Shown piece by piece: positions 19,499 through 28,418 of a DNA stretch of 64,000 nt. A model generated the notes under the pieces. It was not told the DNA's origin. It saw only the letters and a list, made by a program, of their open reading frames with translations, and made no database searches. Made by a program: the position numbers and the translations under genes. Every line of letters begins with the position of its first letter. The first letter of the stretch is position 1. The stretch is from Clavaria fumosa (taxonomy: Eukaryota; Basidiomycota; Agaricomycetes; Agaricales; Clavariaceae). The stretch lies in NCBI GenBank assembly GCA_951802425.1, contig OX637797.1, positions 682,001 through 746,000 on the forward strand, written 5' to 3'.

Positions 19499-21259
19499 AT
19501 GGGGTACACCCGTATAGCCACGCAGAAGAAGCACAACAGGAAGGGAGGAGAAACTCCTCCCTTGGTAGGACCTCTGCGCGACACAGGCGTCGCACAGCCA
19601 GAGGGAATAGGACCCTCTGTCGAGCCCAGCGGTGAGCCCCCGCTAAGGGCTGACGTGGCGTCACCGGCCCCTGACGACGGCGTTAGGTCCGAAACGCCGT
19701 CGACACGTGGCAATCGCCACGAGGAGGGCGCCACAACACGCCAAGTCACTGGCGAAGCGCCATCGCTCGAGAAGGCCGGACCTTCAAAAGGAAAGGGCAG
19801 AGAGCCCTTAGAAACCCGCGAGAGGTGGCCGCGAGAGCGGTCAAGCTCGCGGGCTCCCTCCAATAGTGGAGATGAGCCTACAGCGATAGCGCGAGCTAAC
19901 GCTGTAGCCGAGAGACTCTCGGACATTCAGGCGGAACTTTCCCGCCAGGACGAAGAGTTTGAGGCTCTTGTAAGGGCGATGAAAAATCGCCAAGCCACTA
20001 TTTGGCAACGGCTAAGCGAGGAGGCTACCTGCGTTAGGCGGGTGCTGGACTCGCTAGATGAGCAGGGAACCGCGCTAGCGGCTCCCTTACGGCGGCAACG
20101 CCGTGATTCGGTGGAACCCGAAGCGGGGCCTGCCCCGCCGAGTCAGGCGCCAGCCGACCGCGAGGAAGGGTGGCGAAGGGAGAACCGCGCAGACGGTTCT
20201 CGAACCCCTGGCGAACCAGGAATGGAGGGCGGTAGCCCTCGAGAAATAGCGGGGCCGGAGCCGTGGCTTATGTCGCGCTACCCACAGCTGGGTCAGCGAG
20301 AGCCAACGGGCCGGATGGGTCCGTTCGGATGGATGGAACCGCCCAAGAAGGAGTGGGAGATTACTCGGGAGGTGTCCCCGAGTTCTACAAACTACCAGAG
20401 CGATGTATTACATCGCTACCTCATGATGATACGAGATAAAACCTCGCTATTGCCTGAGGCAATAGCTGAGATTAGGGGGATTAAGATTGACCCCCCTGAG
20501 CTTTATGACGGACGAGACGACCTCGTCGTCTGGGAAATGTGGCTCGATGGCCTCCTTAATTACTTCTACTTCTATAGAGTAGTCGGCCCGCAGTTGGAGC
20601 ACCAACGTGTTATGCTAGCGGGGTCACGTTTAAGCGGAATAGCCGCTACTTGGTATACCCAAGAAGTAACGGGTCTATCCCGTGCTCCTCGAAGGTCCAC
20701 CTTCGAGGAATTGATAACCGCTATGTTTAAGCGGTTCCTGACCGAGGTAACGGCGCAGAAGGCAGTGGATGCCTTCTATCAGGTGAAGTTTACAAAGGCG
20801 AAGGGCGCCTTGGGCTTCTGGAACGAATTGGCCCAGGCGGCAGAGAGAATGCTCACCCCGCCTGACGCCGGTACGATGAAAAGGCAGTTCCTTAACGGAC
20901 TGCCTAACGAGATGGTGGAGGCCATCTTCAAAACTCACGCGATTAGCGTCGAGTTATCCTTGGTTGAGGATATTATCGACGCTAGTCGCCAAGTGGAAGC
21001 GACCCTCCACTACCTCCAGCAGCGGAGGGCGGTGCCTTCGGTAGGGAACCAGGCAGGTCCCAAAGGAAACCCGCCTACAGGCAGAGTGCCTGTGGGGCAG
21101 AGGTTTGTGAGACTGCGGCCGTATCGGCCGCACACAGACCGTAGGCCAGGGGAACCTGTTCCCCTGCGGATCGACCGCGCGCGAGACGAGTGCGTGCAAA
21201 CCGGAGGAAGCAAACCCCGGCTAGAACCGCCTAAGGCGGTGCCCAAGATAGGGGTATGA
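19499..21259 (+). CDS. gag: E3 Gag
   Basis: 586 residues from ATG 19499. The N-terminal half (about 1-300) is Arg/Glu/Pro-rich and looks disordered, with a short helical segment (RLSDIQAELSRQDEEFEALV near 140). The C-terminal half is a Retrotrans_gag-type fold (WEMWLDGLLNYFYFYRVVG; ATWYTQEVTGLSRAP; TFEELITAMFKRFLTEVT). It is longer than the E1 and E2 Gags and not close to them. It ends at TGA 21257-21259, but the frame continues straight into the zinc knuckle, so the product without readthrough would lack its nucleocapsid motif. Confidence 0.88.
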   Translation: MGYTRIATQKKHNRKGGETPPLVGPLRDTGVAQPEGIGPSVEPSGEPPLRADVASPAPDDGVRSETPSTRGNRHEEGATTRQVTGEAPSLEKAGPSKGKGREPLETRERWPRERSSSRAPSNSGDEPTAIARANAVAERLSDIQAELSRQDEEFEALVRAMKNRQATIWQRLSEEATCVRRVLDSLDEQGTALAAPLRRQRRDSVEPEAGPAPPSQAPADREEGWRRENRADGSRTPGEPGMEGGSPREIAGPEPWLMSRYPQLGQREPTGRMGPFGWMEPPKKEWEITREVSPSSTNYQSDVLHRYLMMIRDKTSLLPEAIAEIRGIKIDPPELYDGRDDLVVWEMWLDGLLNYFYFYRVVGPQLEHQRVMLAGSRLSGIAATWYTQEVTGLSRAPRRSTFEELITAMFKRFLTEVTAQKAVDAFYQVKFTKAKGALGFWNELAQAAERMLTPPDAGTMKRQFLNGLPNEMVEAIFKTHAISVELSLVEDIIDASRQVEATLHYLQQRRAVPSVGNQAGPKGNPPTGRVPVGQRFVRLRPYRPHTDRRPGEPVPLRIDRARDECVQTGGSKPRLEPPKAVPKIGV

Positions 21260-22171
21260 GGCGGAGAGGAGCAGAAAGCTCCTCTAACATGCTATATGTG
21301 CGGGAAAGCAGGGCACTACGCGAATGTGTGCCCTCAGTCACAGCGAAAGCCAGAGGCTTTGAGGGGAAATGTAAGGAACTACGCCTTACAAGAGGAGCCG
21401 GGCGAGTTGGAGCCCGAGGAACCGCCGGAAACACCGGCGGTTGAAAGCGAGGAGCCGGAGGGTGAAGCCCTACCGGAGGAAGTCGCGGAAGACGACTACG
21501 CTGGTCGCGGGGACCAGTACGATTCGGACGAGCTCTTCGTCCTTGAAGAGCTCGAGGAGGAGGCGGAAAGCGACCAGGTCGCTGGAATCCGGGAATTAGA
21601 AGAGGACAAAGTCCTCTACACGACAGAAGTATGCGTCGGCCATGTCGACGACAGGCCATTTCGGGCGCACGTCCGGAAGGAGCGGACGGGATTGCGCCCG
21701 GTAGTAACAAAGGAGGCTAGGCAATGCCTCGCGGCCTACATCACCGTGAACGGTGTAAAAGCGTATACGCTTTTCGATTCTGGAAGTACCCTGGACCTGA
21801 TGAGCCCAGACTTTGCCCGGGTGACGAAGGTACCAACCTTCCAACTGGATAATCCAGTTCCTATCCAACTCTGCTGTATCAGCAGCCGATCGACGATCAC
21901 ACGCAGATGCCGTGTAGCAGTAGATTTGGGAGGAATACTGGTGGAGGACCAGTATTTTGATATAGCGAACATCGACCGCTATGATATCATAGTCAGAACG
22001 GCATTCATGTATGACCACCATGTGATACTGGATGTGCACCGACGGGCAATCCGGATTGGCGAAGGGAAGGGGAAAACCCTTCAGGCAATGTTGCCCAGTG
22101 AGGAGATGGAAGCATTACGTGTCCGTATATCGGCTAAGAACGCGCCGAGGAAGGGAGCTCGAAAGAGCTGA
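21260..22171 (+). CDS. E3 zinc knuckle and aspartic protease segment
   Basis: Same frame as gag, 303 codons to TGA 22169-22171. It begins with a CCHC knuckle (CYMCGKAGHYANVC near 21290), then an acidic Glu/Pro-rich region, then a retropepsin-like domain (YTLFDSGSTLDLMS near 21765-21800). No ATG starts at its upstream end; the first in-frame ATG cuts into the knuckle. It is probably part of a gag-pol polyprotein. The terminating codon reads TGA-CTA, a context known to favour readthrough in other eukaryotes. Confidence 0.82.
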   Translation, partial: GGEEQKAPLTCYMCGKAGHYANVCPQSQRKPEALRGNVRNYALQEEPGELEPEEPPETPAVESEEPEGEALPEEVAEDDYAGRGDQYDSDELFVLEELEEEAESDQVAGIRELEEDKVLYTTEVCVGHVDDRPFRAHVRKERTGLRPVVTKEARQCLAAYITVNGVKAYTLFDSGSTLDLMSPDFARVTKVPTFQLDNPVPIQLCCISSRSTITRRCRVAVDLGGILVEDQYFDIANIDRYDIIVRTAFMYDHHVILDVHRRAIRIGEGKGKTLQAMLPSEEMEALRVRISAKNAPRKGARKS

Positions 22172-25100
22172 CTACACTCGGGCCCCCGGGATGCGGGTGA
22201 GCCCTGGAAGGGGGGAGAGGCTAACACCTCTGTAAAGATAGACGACGCCTACCTCGAAGGCAGGCGTGAGTACTGGTTTAACCAGTATGCTGAGCTCTTT
22301 GGGGGAGTTCCACCCAGACCGCTGCCGTTTCGCGTGGTGAACCACCGCATACCCTTAATAGACGAAAAGCAAGTCTATAATTATTACCTGCCTCGGTGTG
22401 CTGAGGCATTTAAGGAACAATTCCTTGAGAAAGTGAACCGTTATATTACTAACGGTTGGTGGGAAGCAGGAGCGGCATCGCAAGCAGCTCCTATGTTATG
22501 CATACCAAAAAGCAGCCGGAACCTGCTGCTACAGACAGTCGTGGACTGTCGGAAACGGAATGCGAACACAGTACGGGATATTACCCCGTTGCCTGATCAG
22601 GACCAGATCAGGCAGGACATGGCTAGAGCCGCGTATAGGTCAAAGATTGACCTATCGGACGCGTACAAGCAAGTACGCGTAGAGCCTGAGGACGTGTGGA
22701 AGACGGTGTTCGCGACCGTCTTGGGCACCATGTTCTCACAGGTGATGCAGATAGGGGATTGTAATGCCCCTGCTACCTTCCAGCACCTGATGACGCATAT
22801 ATTTCGTCATCAATTGGGAAAGTACGTGCACATGTACTTAGACGATGTATTCGTCTTCTCCAAGACCCTGGAGGACCATGAGCGTCACTTAAAGACGGTC
22901 TTTGAGACCCTCAAAGGCGCGAGCCTTTTCTTGAGCAAGAAGAAGTGCTCGTTATACGCGAAGAGCGTAGATTGCTTAGGGCATATTATAGATGCCCAAG
23001 GAATCCACGTCACAGTGGATAAAATGGATAAAATCCGTAACTGGAAAATGCCGACAAGCGTTAACGAGGTGCAGAGGTTCCTCGGATTAGTACAGTACAT
23101 CGGACAGTTCATGCCCGATCTGTCCGCTTACACTGGCCCTTTGGCTAGTCTGTGTAGTGAAACGCGAACGTTTCACTGGAGACCACTCCATGACAAGTGC
23201 ATGGAGATGATTAAGGCATTGGCATGTAAAACACCAATATTACGCCCAGTAGACGCGGCAGTACAGGAGCCAATCTGGCTTGTGTGCGACGCGTCAGTGT
23301 CGGGCATAGGGGCCATGTATGGCCAGGGAAAGACATGGGAAACCTGCCGTCCGGCGGGGTTTATGTCTAAAAGGTTTAGCCCGGCCCAGTTTAGTTACAA
23401 AACCTGGGACCGGGAGGCCTTAGCGATTGTAGAATCGCTACAGAAATGGGAGGATAAACTCCTCGGTAGACGAATCAACGTGGTCACCGACCACGAAGCA
23501 CTGGGGTTCTTTAAGAACCAAACGCGCTTGTCTGGCCGGCAGGCCAGGTGGATGGAATATATGGAGAGGTTTAACTACTCCATCACTTACATTAAAGGCG
23601 AGAGCAACAAAGTTGCAGATGGCCTTTCGCGTTACCATATGAGTGACGCGATGGATGAGATTCATCCGGATCACGAGTACGTAAAGGCGGACGTTCGCCT
23701 TGACCCAGAAGGGGACGAGTTGCCCCGTGGACGCCTGGAGGAGGTGCGCACACTACGAGTACGCGCACCTGCCGCGGACCAGGAGACCGAGCAGGAGCAA
23801 CCGCCGCCTATGCCCCAAGCGGACGGGGATGTGAGGGACGAGACGCTCGTGCCCTTAAGGCCCCGCGTGGAAGGGGGGGATAGCAGGATGCTGCAAAGCA
23901 TCCGGGACGGCTATGAACAGGATCGCCTGTTCAAAATAATTTTGGAGAAACCGGGAAACTACACCAGTTTTAAGATCAGGGATGACCTGATCTTAGCTGA
24001 GAATAAAAAAGGAGACGAGGTGCTCTGTGTGCCTCGTACCCCTCATGAAGGGAAAAGCATCCCTGGGAGAATAATCCAGGAAGCCCATGTGGTCCTAGGA
24101 CACATGGGGGCGCGGATAACGATGGATTACGTCCGCCGTTACTACTGGTGGCCATCGGTGTCTAAAGACATCGATAAGTTTTGCTCGTTGTGCGGCGTGT
24201 GCCAAACAAGCAAGACTTCCCCTCAGAAGCCGCAGGGGCTTCTACACACCCTTCCGATTCCCAGGCGGCCCTGGGAATCAATAGGAATGGACTTCGTAGG
24301 TCCATTTCCTATGTCGAAAGAGGCGGACTACCTCTGGGTGGTGATCTGCCGCCTCACTTCACTGGTACACCTAGTACCAGTTACCGTTTCAGTAACGGCA
24401 GCAGAGCTAGCCTGGCTCTTCCTAACCCAGGTAGTGAGACTGCATGGGTTGCCAGGATCGATTGTGTCCGATCGTGATCTGAGATTTACATCTGCCTTTT
24501 GGCAGGAAACACACCGATTACTCGGTGTCAAGCTGCGGATGTCCACAGCTTTCCATCTGCAGACGGATGGAGCAATGGAACGGTCGATCCGATCCGTGTC
24601 TCAGATCCTCCGATCGGTGGTCCAACCGGACCAGACAGACTGGGCGGAGCAAATCCCAATGGTCGAATTCGCCATTAATGCGTCAATAAGCGCATCGACG
24701 GGGTTTGCCCCGTTTGAGCTCACCTATGGGTACATGCCCCAGATGATGGCAGAGTTGCCAGACGACCTCCGGGCGGTGCCCAGAGGGGTACGGATGTTCG
24801 CGGAGAAAGCCGCGCTCAACCTTGCAATGGCGCACAACGCGATTATAGAAAGTCGCGTCCACCAAATGTTTTACGCTAACCAGCGTAGACGGGCAGAGCA
24901 CCCGTTTAGAGAGGGAGAATTAGTCTACCTCTCAACGGAGAACTTGAATCTCCCTAAAAAACGAGCTAGAAAGCTCATGCCGAAGTTTATTGGGCCATAC
25001 CCAATACGGTCATGTAGACCGGAATCGTCTACGTACAAGCTGGAGCTCCCCGACTCGCTAAAGTCGAGGAGAATCCACCCGACGTTCCATGTCAGCCGGT

Positions 25101-25405
25101 TGCGGCGACATGAACCAAACGACGACGCGTTGTTTCCACGTCGTGAAGTGAAAGTCTTTTATGACTTTGGTGTGGATCCAAAGGAGGAATGGCTAGTAGA
25201 CGCCATTATTGGCCATAGGTGGGAAGGCCGCCACCTGGAATGCGAGGTTCGATGGAACCTCGGGGATACGACCTGGGAGCCGTACATGGGGGTCAAAGAG
25301 CTGGCTGCTCTAGACCATTACCTTGAACTACAAGGTGTAGACTCGTGGAGGGCGCTACCTAGGCGCCCTCGAGCAGAGCGCGGACGGAACGCCCACGCGG
25401 AGTAG
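22172..25405 (+). CDS. pol: E3 Pol: RT, RNase H, integrase, chromodomain-like tail
   Basis: Open for 1077 codons from the TGA at 22169 to the TAG at 25403. RT (KIDLSDAYKQVRVEPEDVWK; YLDDVFVFSKT near 22838), RNase H (VCDASVSGIGAMYGQG near 23285; TDHEALGFF near 23490), integrase HHCC (GHMGARITMDYVRRYYWWP; CSLCGVCQTSK) and DDE core (GMDFVGPFP near 24290; SIVSDRDLRF near 24460; STAFHLQTDGAMERSIRS near 24545) are all present. The C-terminal end (EWLVDAIIGHRWEGRHLECE; DTTWEPY) resembles a degenerate chromodomain. There is no ATG near the start of this frame, so it needs readthrough or a fused precursor. Confidence 0.92.
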   Translation, partial: LHSGPRDAGEPWKGGEANTSVKIDDAYLEGRREYWFNQYAELFGGVPPRPLPFRVVNHRIPLIDEKQVYNYYLPRCAEAFKEQFLEKVNRYITNGWWEAGAASQAAPMLCIPKSSRNLLLQTVVDCRKRNANTVRDITPLPDQDQIRQDMARAAYRSKIDLSDAYKQVRVEPEDVWKTVFATVLGTMFSQVMQIGDCNAPATFQHLMTHIFRHQLGKYVHMYLDDVFVFSKTLEDHERHLKTVFETLKGASLFLSKKKCSLYAKSVDCLGHIIDAQGIHVTVDKMDKIRNWKMPTSVNEVQRFLGLVQYIGQFMPDLSAYTGPLASLCSETRTFHWRPLHDKCMEMIKALACKTPILRPVDAAVQEPIWLVCDASVSGIGAMYGQGKTWETCRPAGFMSKRFSPAQFSYKTWDREALAIVESLQKWEDKLLGRRINVVTDHEALGFFKNQTRLSGRQARWMEYMERFNYSITYIKGESNKVADGLSRYHMSDAMDEIHPDHEYVKADVRLDPEGDELPRGRLEEVRTLRVRAPAADQETEQEQPPPMPQADGDVRDETLVPLRPRVEGGDSRMLQSIRDGYEQDRLFKIILEKPGNYTSFKIRDDLILAENKKGDEVLCVPRTPHEGKSIPGRIIQEAHVVLGHMGARITMDYVRRYYWWPSVSKDIDKFCSLCGVCQTSKTSPQKPQGLLHTLPIPRRPWESIGMDFVGPFPMSKEADYLWVVICRLTSLVHLVPVTVSVTAAELAWLFLTQVVRLHGLPGSIVSDRDLRFTSAFWQETHRLLGVKLRMSTAFHLQTDGAMERSIRSVSQILRSVVQPDQTDWAEQIPMVEFAINASISASTGFAPFELTYGYMPQMMAELPDDLRAVPRGVRMFAEKAALNLAMAHNAIIESRVHQMFYANQRRRAEHPFREGELVYLSTENLNLPKKRARKLMPKFIGPYPIRSCRPESSTYKLELPDSLKSRRIHPTFHVSRLRRHEPNDDALFPRREVKVFYDFGVDPKEEWLVDAIIGHRWEGRHLECEVRWNLGDTTWEPYMGVKELAALDHYLELQGVDSWRALPRRPRAERGRNAHAE

Positions 25406-25539
25406 TAAACGCGATCGAGCCAGACCGCTGGGTCGTTAGCCACAGTGACTAAGTCACGTGGTGGCTCCACCGTAAGGTACAAAACCTTAAGAGGGCCTGC
25501 CCTCTTTTTCTCTTTTTTCCTCATCAGCCATTTGTTACA

Positions 25540-27657
25540 ATGGATGATCCGATGGGGGAAACCCCATCTCCTCGCGCTACCCGCACCGCCGCCGCCGTCC
25601 CTGGCCTTGCGCCAGGGAACTCGCTGCCGATGAGCATTGTCGGAATGGCTGGGTTGTCCCAGCCGTCGTTGTCGCAAGGGGAGGAAACTCTCCCCTGGGT
25701 CCAGGATCGCATGATCCATGTGATCACCCACGGATCCCGGTGCACTCAGTGTATCGGATTCCGTCGTCACATCTTCGAGTCGCTGCTGCACTCGGACGAA
25801 GCGTTTCAACAAACGCTTAAGGAAGCGCAGGAAAGCGCTAAGCGTGAGCTCAAGCCGGAGCTCGGAATGATACAACGCAAGTTGGATGACTTGCATGAAG
25901 AGTATGAGAAGGGCAATGCCCTTTGCGCCAGGCATCGGCAAAAGCTTGAAAAAGCTTACGATAGCCTGGATAAGGTCGAGGCCGACCTTAGAAAGGCGAA
26001 GGAGAAGGTTCTCTCCTTGACAGAAAAGTTGGCAAGTGCCAACAAGGAGCTCGCCGCGGTGCGAACAGCGGCGAAAGGGAAGGGACCTGACAGGGATCCC
26101 TTGGAGCAGGACCCTAAAAGGGCCCGCACTGCTGTCTCATATGCGGACATAGCGCCACCTATGGGGGACGTGGACGTCCCCATGAACATTGAGGAGGGGT
26201 ATCCCCCTCTTCCACCTGCTGGTGTTAGCCAGCAGAACCCCGATGCCTCACTGAGGCATAAACAAATGTTTGCGGAGACAGTGCTTGCGCCTCCGACAAG
26301 GGGTTATCCCTTTAATGCCCCCCGCCCGGACAGGGCTCCGGATGGCTATCCCTGGCCATCGGGGATGTCCGTCAAGCCCGGGGCGTGGGCTGTCGAGTTG
26401 AAGACGGTTGAAGAGGTGATAGCCCTCAACCAGCAGGCGCACCATGGAGCACCTGACGGCAGTTATGATATGACTGCCGTAATGAAGATGCAATGGGCCG
26501 TTAAGGAGGCCCAGAAGAACGCGGCAGCAGGAAAGCTGCCTACGCCAGTTGAGGACTGGCTGTTGAGGAACTGGAGAGTTCCTGCCGGCATCGAGAAATC
26601 GGCAGACCGGGTGGCACGCCACCTGCAGGGGCAGATGTTGCGAGAGAGCGGAGGGATGGGCGACCCATCCCTGAGGGCAGGACCCTTGGAAGTCGCAGGA
26701 GGGGGAGCACCCTCCTATCCGTCGTACCAGACATTGCTGCTGACAGCAGCAAGAGTGGTTGCGCCTCCCATTAGGGAGTTTGTAGAGACCGGGGAGCCAT
26801 TGCTCCCCCAAGAGCTGTGGCTCTCCTTTGTAGGGGAGAAGGGAGAAATTCCCCCTATGAACCCGAAAGGCGACAGAGGCGCAGTGTCAGACCTGCGCTG
26901 CTGGGCCGCCGACATAAGGATGGGCAGGGCGGCCATCCTTGGTATTGATAAGGACGGGGATTCACCCCTGTCCTTTGCACGTAAGGTGGCCATCTGGCGT
27001 ACCATAATGGCGTGCGCACCGTCCCGGGCCCGAATGCGGCGCCCATTCCTAGCAATGGCTGTAGCCCTCTTTGTGTCAAAGGGGGTGTACATGCAGGCCA
27101 TTAAAGGGAGAGTCCTCCCTGCACGACGTTCCAGGCACTGGAACACAAAGATAACGCCAACCGTCGCGCAGACGATTGAGGCGTTTGTAGACGCCGGAGT
27201 CTCCGTTGGGGAAACGGAGTTCTGGGATGAGTTTGTACTCGCGTGGGCACGCGAGTACGTGCGAAAGGGGAATGCCCCCTTGGACGATGATATCCAGCTA
27301 GCGCTGGGTGAACGGGAGAAGCCTCCCGTACCGCCCCGGACATATGCACTGCTAGAGTGCATAGGGCACAGGGCACGTCCGTGCCATCTTCGGTTAAGCG
27401 AGAAGGCGGGAGACGAACGGAGGGGCGATGCGCCCCTGGAAGACGGTGGAAGCACGTCCACCGTTAGAAACCCCCTAGGGCTACCTATTGGGGGTTTAAC
27501 AATATCCCAGACAGAGGGTGCAGGGCCCTCTCAAAAACAGAAGAAAGCGGCTAAATCATCAGCCACTAAGGCCGCGAAGGGGCCTGTTGTGTCGTCGCCC
27601 GACTGGAGCGACGATGAGGGCGAGCCGCCGTGCGACTACGAGCAGGGCTCGGACTAA
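25540..27657 (+). CDS. E3 extra ORF downstream of pol, 705 codons, function unknown
   Basis: Complete frame from ATG 25540 to TAA at 27655, 135 bases after pol. Visible parts: a Pro/Ala-rich start; a Cys/His cluster (HGSRCTQCIGFRRH, residues 64-77) that could bind zinc; a charged coiled-coil-like stretch (about 83-178); a middle region with Trp- and Pro-rich blocks (YPWPSGMSVKPGAWAVELK; VEDWLLRNWRVPAGIEKSA); a possible globular part (residues 385-620); and a Lys-rich then acidic tail (DWSDDEGEPPCDYEQGSD). No signal peptide or membrane helix, so it is not an envelope. Base composition matches the rest of E3, and the relic at 17762 carries its end, so it belongs to the family. I do not recognise it. 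A capsid accessory, chromatin-targeting or captured host protein are possibilities only. Confidence 0.85.
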   Translation: MDDPMGETPSPRATRTAAAVPGLAPGNSLPMSIVGMAGLSQPSLSQGEETLPWVQDRMIHVITHGSRCTQCIGFRRHIFESLLHSDEAFQQTLKEAQESAKRELKPELGMIQRKLDDLHEEYEKGNALCARHRQKLEKAYDSLDKVEADLRKAKEKVLSLTEKLASANKELAAVRTAAKGKGPDRDPLEQDPKRARTAVSYADIAPPMGDVDVPMNIEEGYPPLPPAGVSQQNPDASLRHKQMFAETVLAPPTRGYPFNAPRPDRAPDGYPWPSGMSVKPGAWAVELKTVEEVIALNQQAHHGAPDGSYDMTAVMKMQWAVKEAQKNAAAGKLPTPVEDWLLRNWRVPAGIEKSADRVARHLQGQMLRESGGMGDPSLRAGPLEVAGGGAPSYPSYQTLLLTAARVVAPPIREFVETGEPLLPQELWLSFVGEKGEIPPMNPKGDRGAVSDLRCWAADIRMGRAAILGIDKDGDSPLSFARKVAIWRTIMACAPSRARMRRPFLAMAVALFVSKGVYMQAIKGRVLPARRSRHWNTKITPTVAQTIEAFVDAGVSVGETEFWDEFVLAWAREYVRKGNAPLDDDIQLALGEREKPPVPPRTYALLECIGHRARPCHLRLSEKAGDERRGDAPLEDGGSTSTVRNPLGLPIGGLTISQTEGAGPSQKQKKAAKSSATKAAKGPVVSSPDWSDDEGEPPCDYEQGSD

Positions 27658-27954
27658 GCGTCCGAGCCCTTTAAAAACATATGCCTACCCCGCAGGACGA
27701 GACAGCGGCACTTGGGGCACCCCCCACTGGGGCGTGCCGCTCGTGACACGCTGTCCAACTGGGGGCAGGTCACGCAGACCACCGGGTAGGACCCGTCAGC
27801 ACCAGGCGAAGGCCCCAGGAGGGGATCGTGCCCGGTGACATGGCGGTAACCCTGCCCAAGGGGATGCGCCCCTTGTAACGCTATTCTACTTCTGCTCGTT
27901 GTCCCGCGCCGCCCGCGCGTTGCCTCTGGTTGGGGCCTCTCCGGAGGGGGAGGG
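27658..27954 (+). other. E3 3' untranslated region and polypurine tract
   Basis: No ORF supported. It ends in CCGGAGGGGGAGGG (27941-27954), the purine tract next to the 3' LTR. The block is conserved in the relic at 17900-18189. Confidence 0.75.
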
Positions 27955-28183
27955 TGTAAGGCTATAGGCCTTTTCTATTCTTTTATTACATAATATACAT
28001 ACTATAATAGTCTACTAGCATAGCCGCTTAGGCCATGCTTACATCAGCGGCCCCTAGAGGGCCGCTCGCCTATATATATATATTGTGTCACGACTGTACA
28101 GAGAGGGTAGATCCCTCTACATAGAACTACCATACTCAATATACAGTTGAGTCCGGTTCTTTTGAGGGATAGAAAGTATTACA
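27955..28183 (+). repeat. E3 3' LTR (229 bp)
   Basis: Partner of 19234-19460. It has two extra bases in the TATATA run and three substitutions. Confidence 0.93.
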
Positions 28184-28188
28184 CACCA
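28184..28188 (+). repeat. Target site duplication of E3 (CACCA, right copy)
   Basis: Matches 19229-19233. Confidence 0.9.
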
Positions 28189-28418
28189 TCATTGTCCTCA
28201 TTGACAGTGAGGATGAGGCTGAATTGTTGAGGCATCACTGCTTGTCTAGGAATGTACATGAAATTGCACAATTGAAGTAGTACATCATATTACAAACTAC
28301 AACAGATATGGCTCTTCTGTGAAAGTGTTGAATCATGGAGGAAGGATTGTGGTCAAATATCTGCTGTCGCCTGAGTATCATCATTCCATCACTGCACATC
28401 TAGGCTCCCTGCTTCATC
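28189..28418 (+). other. Right remainder of the interrupted hypothetical region; NLR-A 3' flank
   Basis: Matches 43566-43770 in the right block (IVLIDSEDEAELLRHH frame ending AQLK-stop). The right block has about 220 additional bases before the NLR stop, so there is an indel between copies. Confidence 0.55.

Larger units (their letters stand above)
19234..28183 (+). mobile_element. E3: 8.95-kb Ty3/gypsy element with an extra 705-codon ORF
   Basis: LTRs at 19234-19460 and 27955-28183 (227 and 229 bp) differ by a 2-bp TA indel and about three substitutions, two of them CpG transitions. CACCA flanks both ends. The order is LTR, gag, CCHC-protease, RT-RNase H-integrase, a separate long ORF, purine tract, LTR. 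Gag to integrase is one reading frame interrupted only by two TGA codons (21257 and 22169). The element inserted after the segmental duplication because the right block lacks it. I could not identify a tRNA-type or self-priming PBS after the 5' LTR. Confidence 0.95.

Noticed and set aside
841..22171. UGA as a reassigned sense codon in this organism
   Set aside because: Host-type genes here end at UGA (54142 gene, gene X-B), and the retroelement UGAs coincide with CGA-type positions, so mutation or local readthrough is the simpler reading.
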